A stretch of DNA of 64,000 nucleotides from Hyperoodon ampullatus (lineage: Eukaryota > Chordata > Mammalia > Artiodactyla > Ziphiidae): positions 204,167,654 to 204,231,653 of the forward strand of contig OX457056.1 of NCBI GenBank assembly GCA_949752795.1. The letters are read 5' to 3'. Shown one piece after another: positions 23,078 to 34,021 of the stretch (positions within the stretch are counted from its first letter, which is position 1; each line of letters opens with the position of its first letter). Below the pieces are notes generated by a model, which had not been told where the DNA came from, did no database searches, and was given only the letters and a program-made list of their open reading frames with translations. The position numbers were made by a program, and so were the translations under genes.

Positions 23078-26000
23078 ATGGTAATAGGAACACACATAGC
23101 AATAACTACCTTAAATGTAAATGGATTAAATGCTCCAACCAAAAGACATAGAGAGGCTAAATGGATACAAAAACAAGACCTGTATATATGCTGTCTACAA
23201 GAGACTCATTTCAGACCTAGGGACACATACAGACTGAAAGTGATGGGATGGAAAAAGACATTCCATGCAAATGGAAATCAAAAGAAAGCTGGAGTAGCAA
23301 TTCTCATATCAGACAAAATAAACTTTAAAATAAAGACTATTACAAGATACAAAGAAGGACACTACAGAATGATCAAGGGATCAATCCAAGAAGATATAAC
23401 AATTGTAAATATTTATGCACCCAACATAGGAGCACCTCAGTACATAAGGCAAATTGTAAGAGCCATAAAAGGGGAAATCGACAGTAACACAATCATAGTA
23501 GGGGACTTTAACACCCCAGTCTCACCACTGGACAGATCATCCAAAAGGAAAAATAAATAAGGAAACACAAGCTTTAAATGACACATTAAACAAGATGGAC
23601 TTAATTGATACTTATAGGACATTCCATCCAAAAACAACAGAATACACTTTCTTCTCAAGTGCTAATGGAACATTCTCCAGGATAGATCATATCTTGGGTC
23701 ACAAATCAAGCCTTGGTAAATTTAAGAAAATTGAAATCGTATCAAGTATATTTTCCTACCACAACGCTATGAGACTAGATATCAATTACAGGAAAAAATC
23801 TTTAAAAATACAAACACATGGAGGCTGAACAATACACTACTCAATAACGAAGTGATCACTGAAGAAATCAAAGAGGAAATCAAAAAATACCTAGAAACAA
23901 ATGACAGTGAAAACACGATGACACAAAACCTATGGGATGCAGCAAAAGCAGTTCTAAGAGGGAAGTTTATAGCAATACAGTCCTACCTCAAGAAATAAAA
24001 AACATCTCAAATAAACAACCTAAACTTACACCTAAAGCAATTAGAGAAAGAATAACAAAACCCCCCAAAGTTAGCAGAAGGCAAGAAATCATAAAGATCA
24101 GATCAGAAATAAATGAAAAAGAAATGAAGGAAATGATAGCAAAGATCAATAAAACTAAAAGCTGGTTCTTTGAGAAGATAAAGAAAATGGATAAACCATT
24201 AGCCAGACTTATCAAGAAAAAAAGGGAGAAGACTCAAATCAATAGAATTAGAAATGAAAAAGGAGAAGTAACAACTGACAATGCAGAAATACAAAGGATC
24301 ATGAGAGATTACTACAAGCAACTATATGCCAATAAAATGGACAACCTGGAAGAAATGGACAACTTCTTAGAAAAACACAACCTTCCAAGAGGGAACCAGG
24401 AAGAAATAGAAGATATAAACAGACAGATCACCGCTGTAATTGAGACTGATTAAAAATCTTCCAACAAACAAAAGCCCAGGACCAGATGGCTTCACAGCCG
24501 AATTCTATTAAACATTTAGAGAAGAGCTAACACCTATCCTTCTCAAACTCTTCCAAAATATAGCAGAGGGAGGAACACTCGCAAACTCATTCTACGAGGC
24601 CACCATCACCCTGATGCCAAAACCAAAGATGTTACAAATAAAGAAAACTACAGGCCAACATCCCTGATGAACATAGATGCAAAAATCCTCAACAAAATAC
24701 TAGCAAACAGAATCCAACAGCACATTAAAAGGATCATACACCATGATCAAGTGGGGTTTATCCCAGGAATGCAAGGATTCTTCAATATACGCAAATCAAT
24801 CAATGTGATACACCATATTAACATGATACACCTTGGCCATTTCCCCCCCAATAGGAAATGATCCCGCCTGGAACAATTTTTTTTTTCCAAGCTAATAACG
24901 TACTTGTCCCACCTTCCTTCTGCCTATAAAAATCTTCCATTTTGTACAACCCCCAGGAGAAAAAACCATATGATCATCTCAATAGATGCAGAAAAAGCTT
25001 TTGACAAAATTCAACACCCACTTATGATAAAAATCCTCCAGAAAGTAGGCATAGAGGGAACTTACCTCAACATAATAAAGGTCATATATGACAAACCCAC
25101 AGCCAATATTGTTCTCAATGGTGAAAAACTGAAACCATTTCCACTAAGATCAGGAACAAGACAAGGTTGCCCACTCTCACCACTATTATTCAACATAGTT
25201 TTGGAAGTTTTAGCCACAACAATCAGAGAAGAAAAAGAAATAAAAGGAATCTGAATTGGAAAAGAAGAAGTAAAACTGTCACAGTTTGCAGATGATATGA
25301 TACTATACATAGAGAATCCTAAGGATGCTACCAGAAAACTACTAGAGCTAATCAATGAATCTGGTAAAGTTGCAGGATACAAAATTAATGCACAGAAATC
25401 TCTTGCATTCCTATACACTAATGATGAAAAATCTGAAAGAGAAATTAAGGAAACACTCCCATTTACCATTGCAATGAAAAGAATAAAATACCTAGGAATA
25501 AACCGACCTAAGGAGAAAAACGTCCTGTATGCAGAAAACTATAAGACATTGGTGAAAGAAGTTAAAGATGATACAAACAGATGGAGAGATATACCATGTT
25601 TTTGGATTGGAAGAATCAACATTGTGAAAATGACTCTACTACCCAAAGCAATCTACAGATTCAGTGCAATCCCTGTCAAACTACCATTGGCATGTTTCAC
25701 AGAACTAGAACAAAAAATTTCACAATTTGTATGGAAACACAAAAGACCCCGAATAGCCAAAGCAATCTTGAGAAAGAAAACCGGAGCTGGAGGAATCAGG
25801 CTCCCTGACTTCGGACTATACTACAAAGCTACAATAATCAAGACAATATGGTACTGGCACAAAAACAGAAATACAGATCAATGGAACAGGATAGAAAGCC
25901 CAGAGATAAACCCATACACACACAGCCACCTTATTTTTGACAAAGGAGGCAAGAATATATAATGGAGAAAAGATAGCCTCTTCAATAAGTGGTTCTGGGA

Positions 26001-26997
26001 AAACTGTACAGTTACATGTAAAAGAATGAAATTAGAACACTCCCTAACACCATACACAAAAATAAGCTCAAAATGGATTAAAGACTTAAATGTAAGGCCA
26101 GACACTGTAAAACTCTTAGAGGAAAACATAGGCAGAACACTCTCTGACATAAATCACAGCAAGATCCTTTTTGACCCACCTCCTAGAGAAATGGAAATAG
26201 AAACAAAAATAAACAAATGGGACCGAATGAAACTTAAAAGCTTTTGCACAGCAAAGGAAACCATAAATAAGATGAAAAGACAACACTCAGAATGGGAGAA
26301 AATATTTGCAAATGAAGCAACTGACAAAGGATTAATCTCTAAAATTTACAAGCACTCAATATCAAAAAAACAAACAACCCAATCCAAAAATGGGCAGAAG
26401 ACCTAAATAGACATTTCTCCAGAGAAGATATACAGATGGCCAACAAACACATGAAAGAATGCTCAGTGTCACTAATCATTAGAGAAATGCAAATCAAAAC
26501 TGCTGAGGTATCACCTCACACCAGTCAGAATGGCCATCATCAAAAAATCTACAAACAATAAATGCTGGAGAGGGTGTGGAGAAAAGGGAACCCTCTTGCA
26601 TTGTTGGTGGGAATGTAAATTGATACAGCCACTGTGGAGAACAGTATGGAGGTTCCTTAAAAAACTAAAAATAGAACTACCATATGACCCAGCAATCCCA
26701 CTACTGGGTATATACCCAGAGAAAACCATAATTCAAAAAGAGTCATGTACCACAATGTTCACTGCAGCTCTATCTACAATAGCCAGGACATGGAAGCAAC
26801 CTAAGTGTCTATCAATAGATGAATGGATAAAGAAGATGTGGCACATATATACAATGGAATATTAGCCATAAAAAGAAACGAAATTGAGTTATGTGTAGTG
26901 AGGTGGATGGACATAGAGCCTGTCATACAGAGTGAAGTAAGTCAGTCAGAAAGAGAAAAACAAATACTGTATGCTAACACATATGTATGGAATCTAA
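23078..26997 (+). pseudogene. L1 ORF2 (endonuclease and reverse transcriptase), broken
   Basis: The start is open for 160 codons and carries endonuclease motifs (LNVNGLNAP, QETHF, VGDFNTP). The frame then breaks into pieces at 23595-23828, 23932-24453, 24667-24861, 24904-25254, 25297-25962, 26026-26406 and 26530-26865. The reverse-transcriptase active site FADD survives near 25288. The Cys-rich tail ([19 protein letters not shown]) is present. It ends with a stop at 26995-26997. The many lesions and the foreign 132 bp at 24831 rule out a functional protein. Confidence 0.88.
24831..24962 (+). repeat. 132-bp LTR fragment lodged inside L1 ORF2
   Basis: The segment is identical to 27741-27873 of the provirus's 3' LTR except in one T run (ten T here, TTTATTTTTTT there). 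It includes the LTR TATA region CTGCCTATAAAAATC and replaces only about 10 bp of the usual L1 sequence. It matches the 3' LTR, not the clearly diverged 5' LTR. Confidence 0.9.
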
Positions 26998-27380
26998 AAA
27001 AAAAAAAAAAGGTTCTGAAGAACCTAGGGGCAAGACAGGAATAAAGACACAGATGTGGAGAATGGACTTGAGGACACAGGGAGGGAGAAGGATAAGCTGG
27101 GATGAAGTGAGAGAGTCGCATGGACATATATACACCACCAAATGTAAAATAGATGGCTAGTGGGAAGCAGCCGCATAGCACAGGGAGATCAGCTCAGTGC
27201 TTTGTGTCCACCTAGAGGGGTGGGATAGGGAGGGTGGGAGGGAGATGCAAGAGGGAGGAGATATGGGGATATATGTATATGTATAGCTGATTCACTTTGT
27301 TATACAGGAGAAACTAACACACCATTGTAAAGCAATTATACTCCAATAAAGATGTTTTAAAAAAATAAAAAAGGAATGAG

Positions 27381-27583
27381 AGAATGACCAGTTTGAGGAT
27401 TATAAACCTGGGACTGTGACCGTGAATGTCACAGGGATTAAACAAAATATCATGTCCTCTGGATACCACACCCAAGATCAACAAAGCTGCAAGAACTACA
27501 GAGTGGTAGCCAAGAGTGGTGCTAATTCCTTAAATTTTGATCATGTCTCTCAGTTGGGCTGAGAGTTTATCAAAAGGGGAATT
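27381..27583 (+). pseudogene. 3' end of the retroviral interior, with polypurine tract
   Basis: About 200 bp of provirus remain between the L1 and the 3' LTR. CAAAAGGGGAATT (27571-27583) directly before the LTR is a good polypurine tract, the plus-strand primer site of retroviral reverse transcription. Confidence 0.65.
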
Positions 27584-27972
27584 TGTTAAAAAGATGTAAC
27601 AAGCCCCAAACGGAGTCATCTGCCCCCACAACAGCAAAACAAGACTTACTGCAATTTCCACGTCTCCCAGGAACGTGATCTTTAAACATGCAATCTGAAA
27701 TTTCCTTATCAACCCTAGTGAGGTAATCTGCATAATGAGACCTTGGCCATTTCCCCCCCAATAGGAAATGATCCCGCCTGGAACAATTTATTTTTTTCCA
27801 AGCTAATAACGTACTTGTCCCACCTTCCTTCTGCCTATAAAAATCTTCCATTTTGTACAACCCCCAGGAGAAACTTTCTATTTACTGGATGGGATGCTGC
27901 CTGATCCATCATTGAATAAAACCAATTAGATCTTCAAATTTACTCAGTGTAATTTTGTTTTGTTTTTTAACA
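27584..27972 (+). repeat. 3' LTR of the endogenous retrovirus
   Basis: The 389-bp LTR begins TGTTAAAAAG and ends TTTTTTAACA, so its ends form a short inverted repeat. It contains CTATAAAAA near 27835 and AATAAA near 27914 at promoter and poly(A) positions. It is the donor-like partner of the fragment at 24831. Confidence 0.88.
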
Positions 27973-28335
27973 GCTTAAACAACACAGATTAATTGTCTCA
28001 CAATTCTGGAGGCTGGAAGTCCAAGATCAAGGTATTGGCAGGTTTGGCTTATCCTGAGGCCGCTCTCCTTTGCTCGCAGATGGCTATCTTCTTGCTGTCT
28101 TTGCGTGGCCCTCTCTGTGCATGTGCATCCCTGGTCTCTCTGTGTGTCCTAATCTCCTCTTCCTATAGGGACACCAGTCAGATTGGATTAGGGCTCACCT
28201 AACAGCCTCATTTAAACTTAATTGCTTCTTATAAGGCCATATCTCCAAATACTATCACATTCTCAGGTATTAGGGGCTAGGTTTCAACATCTGAATTTTG
28301 AGGACAATTCATAACAAATTATCTACATAACAAGC
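27973..28335 (-). repeat. MLT1-like LTR, right piece
   Basis: CACAATTCTGGAGGCTGGAA and AGTCCAAGATCAAGG followed later by a TTATAAGG region are typical of antisense MLT1/MSTA LTRs. It completes the piece at 11917-11952; about 10 bp at the junction are missing or altered. Confidence 0.65.
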
Positions 28336-28394
28336 AAGTTTGTACCAATGTACAATTAAGAATGTGATAACTATTATAAAGGAAGAGTGATGAG

Positions 28395-28510
28395 GCCAAT
28401 ATATTTAAGTACACCTATGGAAGAGAGGGTGGCAGTGAAAGAGAAGCTGGAGAGATAGGCAGGGGCTAGATCACACAAGACCTCAAGAGCTGTGGTAGGG
28501 AGGCATTTTT
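28395..28510. repeat. L2-like fragment
   Basis: The wording of the sequence (GCAGGGGCTAGATCACACAAG and neighbours) resembles degraded L2-class repeat. The call is weak. Confidence 0.4.
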
Positions 28511-28530
28511 TGGTACTGACAAATGTTTTT

Positions 28531-28783
28531 TATTTATTTATTTTTGGCTGTGTTGTGTCTTCGATGCAGTGCAGGGGCTTTCTCTAGTTGCGGTGCGAGG
28601 GCTTCTCACTGTGGTGGCTTCTCTTGTTGCGGAGCACGGGCTCTAGGTTTGTGGGCTTCAGTAGTTGTGGCACATGGGCTTAGTTGCTCTGCAGCATGTG
28701 GGATCTTCCCAGGCCAGGGCTCGAACCCGTGTCCCCTGCACTGGCAGACAGATTCTTAACAACTGTGCTACCAGGGAAGTCCC
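28531..28783 (-). mobile_element. Long CHR-type SINE
   Basis: This is antisense: an A/T tail side (TTTATTTATTTTTGGCTGTG) at left and the reversed head ACCAGGGAAGTCCCC at right, with tRNA B box complement (GGCTCGAACCCGTG). The flanks GACAAATGT and GACCGATGT are an imperfect target duplication, suggesting age. Confidence 0.88.
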
Positions 28784-28879
28784 CGACCGATGTCTTTAAA
28801 TTGACATTAAGGATTAACTCTATACAGGCACTCTCTTGAGAGTTTGTATTATTAAGAAAGAAGAGAGACTGGAACTAAT

Positions 28880-29050
28880 CTTTTCTAAGGTCTATTATGT
28901 GCCAGATATTTTACATACTTCATCTTATTTAACCCCTACAGTAACTCTAATAGGTGTATACTATTATTATCTTTATTTTATAGCTGAGAAGAGTGAAATT
29001 CAGAGAGGCTGAGTCAGCAGGCCAAAGATCTTACATCTAATATGGCCCCA
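28880..29050 (-). repeat. MIR SINE, antisense
   Basis: ATTATGTGCCAGATATTTTACA followed by TAGCTGAGAAGAGTGAAATTC and TCAGAGAGGCTGAGTCA is decayed MIR in reverse orientation. Confidence 0.6.
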
Positions 29051-29051
29051 G

Positions 29052-29670
29052 AAATAGATAAGGAGCTGGAAATGGAGTCAATGATTGATCATGCCTACAT
29101 GATGAAGCCTCCATAAAACCCCAATAGTATGAGATTCAGTGAGCTTCCAGGTTGGTGAACGTAGCCACACACTGGGAGGCTGACACACCCCCAACTTCAC
29201 GGGGACAGAAGCTCCTGCTCTTGGGACCCTCCCAGACCTCGCCCTATGCATCTCTTTACCTGGCTGGCTGTTCATCTGTATCCTTTATTATATCTTTTAA
29301 TAAACTTGTAAATGTAAATAAGTGCTTCCCTGAGTTCTGTGAGCTATTCTAGCAAATAATCAAATGCAAGGGGGAGAGGGTAATGGAAACCTCCAATTTG
29401 TGGCTAAGTTGAACAGAAGTTGTAGGTAACCTGGGGACCTACTACTTGCCATGGGCACCTGAAGTTGGGGAACACTCTTGCGAGACTGAGCCCTTAACCT
29501 GTGGGATCTGATGTTATCTCCAGGTAGAGTGTCAGTATTGATTGAATTCTTGGATACCTAACTGGTGTAGTACAATTGGCTGGTGTGGGGAAAATACCCC
29601 ACATCTGGTATCAGAAGTGTTGAGTGTGTGAGAGTAATGAAAAACAGGGGGAGGACGGGGAGGTTTTTAT
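29052..29670 (+). repeat. ERVL/MaLR-class LTR, same family as 51595-52293
   Basis: It shares an ordered set of blocks with the reverse complement of 51595-52293, including CATGATGAAGCCTCCATAAAA, TTAACCTGTGGGATCTGATGTT and CTGGTGTGGGGAAAA. An AATAAA lies near 29,300. I do not assign a family name. The boundaries are approximate. Confidence 0.7.
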
Positions 29671-30140
29671 ACAGTGGCAGAACCTATAACCCACTTGACT
29701 TTTTAACCCTTGTTTCCCAACGCCTTGTGTATTATTAAAATATATGTATGCCCATAGCTTTGCATTGAAATAAAGTAGTATCAAAACAGATCAGGCTGAG
29801 GGCAAATGACAACTTAAATAAGAACTAAAACCATTGGAACGATGGGGATAGTTTCAGTCTATAGCATTATGGTGTTGGTATAATTTATTGATGACTTAAG
29901 ATACAAATCTGTCTTCTAGGACTCAGCATCCATAGAATCTATTATTCAACTATAACAACTATATAAAATCAAACATGCTAACCAACCATGGGAATCAGCA
30001 TGGCTGGTTTTTCCTTCCCTTAGGTTCTTGTAATAGTAGTGATATTCTCCAGGGACAATGGAAAAGTCAGATCTGAAATAGATCAACCCCAATGTAATTC
30101 ATCCTGGATCCTCTAAGCTAACTCAATAGCTACTAAGCCT

Positions 30141-30147
30141 GTGTGTA

Positions 30148-30181
<34 letters not shown>
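30141..30181. repeat. (GT)n microsatellite
   Basis: About 20 GT units with two TATGTAT interruptions at the left end. Confidence 0.95.
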
Positions 30182-30182
<1 letters not shown>

Positions 30183-30976
30183 ATGTTCCCACGTGTTCAT
30201 ATGCATGCATGTGTGAGTACTGTTTACAGAGCCCTGTAGTAGGCACTTTGGGGGAGAAGAAAATTAAAAGAATTCAAGTGCTTATATTCTAGTTACTCAA
30301 GCCTCATAGTTTATTGTGCTTAGCAAAATCATTTACAATAAGACATTATCTTGGTACATGAAGTGAAAGAAAACTTATGTTCACCCAACATTCATATAAT
30401 AAGCTCCTACAATATGCTGGTACTGGAGAATTGTCTTTTAAATGTTTTAAATTAAACCAAGAAACAACAAAATTCTTGCTAAAATGAAGAACAAAATATA
30501 GGAGATAGCAGTGACTAAGACACCGGAAAGGTGTTTCTTGTTCCCTGCTCCATTTGGAGCTGTGTTGATGAGTCATAGTTAATCAATTTTTGATGCATCA
30601 GAAAGAAAATTTCCTTAAGAGGTAACTAGAAAAATATTCACCCTGCCCAAATTATCTGACTTTTAAATAGGTTGGGGAGAAAAAAATGTCTGTTTATATG
30701 TAGCCCAGATTGGCACCTGGTGTCTAGACTCTCATCCCTGGCTGAGTGACAAGAGTAAAGGTGGCCCCCGTTTTACATGGCTGATGAGTTTCTGAAAAGT
30801 GATGTGTAAATCCAGTTTTTGGTGATCAGGGTGAGTGTTTTTGTCAAATGGCTAGTCACTACCTCATCAATCTTCATGAATGTTGATTTCTCTTTGTTTG
30901 GTTTAAAGGAGTGAACTCTATAGATGGATTTCTACCTATTCTGTGACTCTCCTCTCATAAAACAGTATCACATAAT

Positions 30977-31015
30977 ATGTGATATGGTGATATGGTGATA
31001 TGGTGTGATATGGTG
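30977..31015. repeat. Short GATATGGT tandem array
   Basis: Four 8-10 bp units (GATATGGT, GATATGGT, GATATGGTGT, GATATGGTGT) lie in tandem. Confidence 0.85.
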
Positions 31016-31559
31016 TTTTTATGATACTTTCATCTGGGGATCCTGAAGCTTTGGAACACATTTGCCTTGCATTCCTAAGAAACAATATGAAGTGAAGTTT
31101 GCTAAGGTGAGAGAAGAAAATTTTCTATTTAGTGAGATAATTTCAGTATCTACAATCATTGATTTAGCTCTTTTGTTGACAGTAAATCCACTGATTAAAA
31201 AAAAAAGAATTCTTGCACATTAAAATAAAAATGATACAATAATTATTTTTTTCTGTTTGTGACTACTTTTCTAAGGCTAGAGGACTGTATTTCCACCTAC
31301 CTTCTCTTTGGTTAGCAGGTGCTTCTGGATAATAAGACTTCCCTGTAAACAATTATGACAGCAGCATATGTTACAGTCTATGGAAAGATTTGGCTTTTGG
31401 AAAGATGCAGCAAAAAAATAGTACCAGTTCCTGCCCTTCACATGTCAGCTTAATGTCTCTATCTGCTTTTCTTGTCTATCACTGTTCTTGACTTGTACCC
31501 AAACTGTGTTTGCCTTTATTCTAATAACAAGCACCCTGGTTTCCTTTCTTCCAATTTCA

Positions 31560-32640
31560 AATGTATTCATTGATTTATCCTTTCAAAACTCACATATATT
31601 TGCTGAATGACTAAAGAAACACCTATTGAGGATCTAACAGGAGCAAGGCATTGGGTGTATAGATACAACTGAGGATGAGCTGTAAAACCTGCCCTCAAGG
31701 AATTGACAATGTAAAGAAAAGACATATGGCTATATTCACCACACATACAAATAATTACAATACAAGGAAGACTGTAAACCATAAGAGAATGAAGAACTAT
31801 GGAAATTCACTTCCAGCTGGGGACATCGGCCAATGCTTCATGAAAGAGGTGTCATTTGAGCTGGACTTCAAAGGATGAACAGTACTAAGAAGCTGAAGGC
31901 AGAGCTGGAATTTCAAGCACAGAGTCCAGCATGAGAGGCACAAACCCAGGAGAGAGTAGAGCTTGCGTGGCGGATGGTGAAACATATTGTAAAAAAAGAG
32001 TAACTGGGGAGAGGTTGGAAGTATAGGGTGTGCCAGTCAGATCATGGGGAATCTGAAATGCCAGTCTGAGGAGGGTCTGCATTATTCCGTGGGTGAAGGG
32101 GAGTTGTGGGAAGTCAAAAATGAAATGATGAGGGCTTCCCTGGTGGTGCAGTGGTTGAAAGTCCGCCTGCCGATGCAGGGGACATGGGTTCGTGCCCCGG
32201 GCCAGGAAGATCCCATATGCCGCGGAGCGGCTGGGCCCGTGAGCCATGGCTGCTGAGCCTGCGCGTCCGGAACCTGTGCTCCGCAACGGGAGAGGCTACA
32301 ACAGTGAGAGGCCCACGTACCGCAAAAAAAAAAAAAAAAAAAAATGAAATGGTGAGAACTGGGCCGAACGAAGATGAATTTGGTGACAATGTAGAGCGGA
32401 CCAGAAAAGATAGAGATGAGATAGGGGGGCTGATCAGAACACTATGGCAGCTATAGTTTAGGTGAAAGATAATAAGAGCCTAAAGTTTAGCAAGGCAAAG
32501 ATGAAAAAGGAAAGGAACCCGGGGGCAGGGGCTGTATCAGTGAGGCTGGGACAAGACAAGGCACCTAGTGATTGCTGTTGGATGAGAGAGAGGACAATGC
32601 CTAGGATGATGCTTAGAGTTTTCCAAACCAACCACTGACC
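31560..32640 (+). repeat. L2-like ancient LINE, split by a SINE
   Basis: AGCAAGGCATTGGGTGTATAG and CTGCCCTCAAGGAATTGACAA start the block, GGTGTCATTTGAGCTGGACT continues it and AATAAGAGCCTAAAG resumes it after the SINE. The order fits one L2-class element. Confidence 0.5.
32133..32339 (+). mobile_element. CHR-type SINE
   Basis: The head GGCTTCCCTGGTGGTGCAG, GC-rich body and a tail of about 20 A are present. AAAAATGAAATGATGAG at 32116-32132 and AAAAATGAAATGGTGAG at 32340-32356 are its 17-bp target duplication with one mismatch. Confidence 0.95.
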
Positions 32641-33790
32641 ACAGCACATTCCCTCTCCTTCCCCGCCAAGTTACCTTCCTCTGAAGTCCACCTGGTAGAG
32701 CTTACATTTCAATGGAGGATTAAAAAAAAGAAAAAAGTTTACTCCTTTTGGTTTGGGTTCTTCCCCATCCACATTTTGTTCCGTGTTCATGACCTAACAC
32801 ATTACAAATGGGAGGTTTAAAAAAATGATTTACTTTTCTGTCTTGAAGAATTTAGATATTAAGACAATAGGATATTAGAATTTATCACCAGTAGGTAATA
32901 CACTTAATTAGTGAAAAACCACCATGTGTTATGTCTAACACACGCCCTACTAAATTATCTGTAGCTTGTTTCTGATAATTCAACATTAATAGATTAGTTT
33001 TATCAAAAGACAGCAATGGACCAAATATGTGAAGTGCTGGCCTTAGCAGATGCTACCCTTTCATAATCAGAGAAAAACATGCCGGTATTCCAAAAGCTTC
33101 CCGCAATCATGGAAGAAACGAAAATCCTCTTGTCTGAGAGGGAAACGATTTCTAGTCTTATATTTGGCATTGTTGACCTGCCCACCCTGGTGGTGTTAAG
33201 CCTCTCTAAGAACTGAGGAAGCCAAGATATTTGCACTTTATTTGCTCAGAAATGACATGGGAGGTATGCCAGAAGCATCAAGGAGATGAAAAGCTCAGTG
33301 CTGCTCATAGACAAAGATGTGTTCCAGTGTTTGAATATAAGTAGGTCAGTTGTTTAAAATTTGTATTAGGCTTGATCCTTATTGAGAAGCAAGGAAAAAC
33401 AATTTAACAAAACAGCAGAAAACCACCTGACAGTGGGATTTATTACTGGGTTTTATTGGCTTTTAGCCCAAAGATCTACAAGGTCTGTATCAGGTGATGA
33501 GAATTATTTTGTACTGTAGGCCATGATTCAGAAGATGGGCTTGGCTCTCACAAAACATGTCCACACAAGGACTACCTTCATTAAGATGAAGACCGAACCC
33601 TATTATCTGGTTGGTGATTACCACTATTTTCCTCACGGGTATTATCTCTCGTATATAGACTCACACTGAAAATCAGGTCTCATTGCCTGACATACGTATT
33701 GACTTATTCCACTGATTATAACATGCATTTGAAAGTTTTTGAATTACTGTTACATCAGTGGTTCCCAACTTGTGTTTTGGAGGACCTGGG
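32641..33790. other. Intergenic, possible very old coding relic near 33,000-33,200
   Basis: Mostly unique sequence. At about 33010-33200 both strands read as fairly protein-like text, but stops interrupt the plus frame and I cannot match it to a family. Confidence 0.35.
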
Positions 33791-33818
33791 TTTTTTTTTT
33801 TTTTTTTTTTTTTTTTTT
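33791..33818. repeat. 28-nt poly-T run
   Basis: An uninterrupted T run followed by GCCATCTGCC. It may be the tail of an antisense retroposon, but no element is recognisable next to it. Confidence 0.9.
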
Positions 33819-33839
33819 GCCATCTGCCAGAATCAGATG

Positions 33840-34020
33840 TAAATCAGATTAAATTAAATTCAGTAAAATTCCCTTTTTTAGTGTCCTATGAGTTTTGACA
33901 AATGCATATAGGTGTGTAACCTCCACCACATTCAAGATACAGAACAGTTCCATCACACCCCCAAATCCCTTGTGCTCCACTGTAGTCCACCCCCAATTCC
34001 AGCCCTTAGAGACTACTCAT
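33840..34020 (-). repeat. Old L1M fragment, antisense
   Basis: GAGTTTTGACAAATGCATATA and TTCAAGATACAGAACAGTTCC are typical of antisense ancient L1. Confidence 0.6.
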
Positions 34021-34021
34021 C

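Larger units (their letters stand above)
19988..27366 (+). mobile_element. Full-length but broken LINE-1
   Basis: The element is about 7.4 kb. A 5' UTR starts GAGACCTTCAAGATGGCGGA, followed by ORF1 (22131-23019), ORF2 (23078-26997) and a 3' UTR ending CCAATAAAGATG plus an A-rich tail. A perfect 14-bp duplication, AAAAAAGGAATGAG, flanks it at 19974-19987 and 27367-27380, proving one insertion event in the env end of the provirus. ORF1 stops early at 22629 and ORF2 has several stops and frameshifts, so it is not autonomous. A SINE (5' UTR) and an LTR fragment (ORF2) were added later. Confidence 0.92.
11953..27972 (+). mobile_element. Class-I endogenous retrovirus, broken and multiply interrupted
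   Basis: Two similar LTRs in the same orientation bound the element (11953-12351 and 27584-27972). A primer-binding-site-like sequence follows the first and a purine-rich tract precedes the second. Between them, in the expected order, are a leader, a degraded gag/pol region, an RNase H/integrase fragment, the integrase C-terminus and env remnants. The two LTRs differ substantially, by eye in the range of 15-20%, so the insertion is old. Every coding part is cut by stops and frameshifts. Later insertions (a retrocopy, an L1 fragment, an L1M and a full-length L1) account for over half of the 16 kb. It cannot encode working virus proteins. Confidence 0.85.
29671..31559. other. Intergenic, no gene recognised
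   Basis: The stretch contains a GT microsatellite (30141-30181), a short array of GATATGGT units (30977-31015) and otherwise unique-looking AT-rich sequence. Confidence 0.55.

Noticed and set aside
23078..26997. Possibly active L1 because it is full length and keeps the FADD motif
   Set aside because: Early stop in ORF1, many stops and frameshifts in ORF2 and a foreign 132-bp insert.
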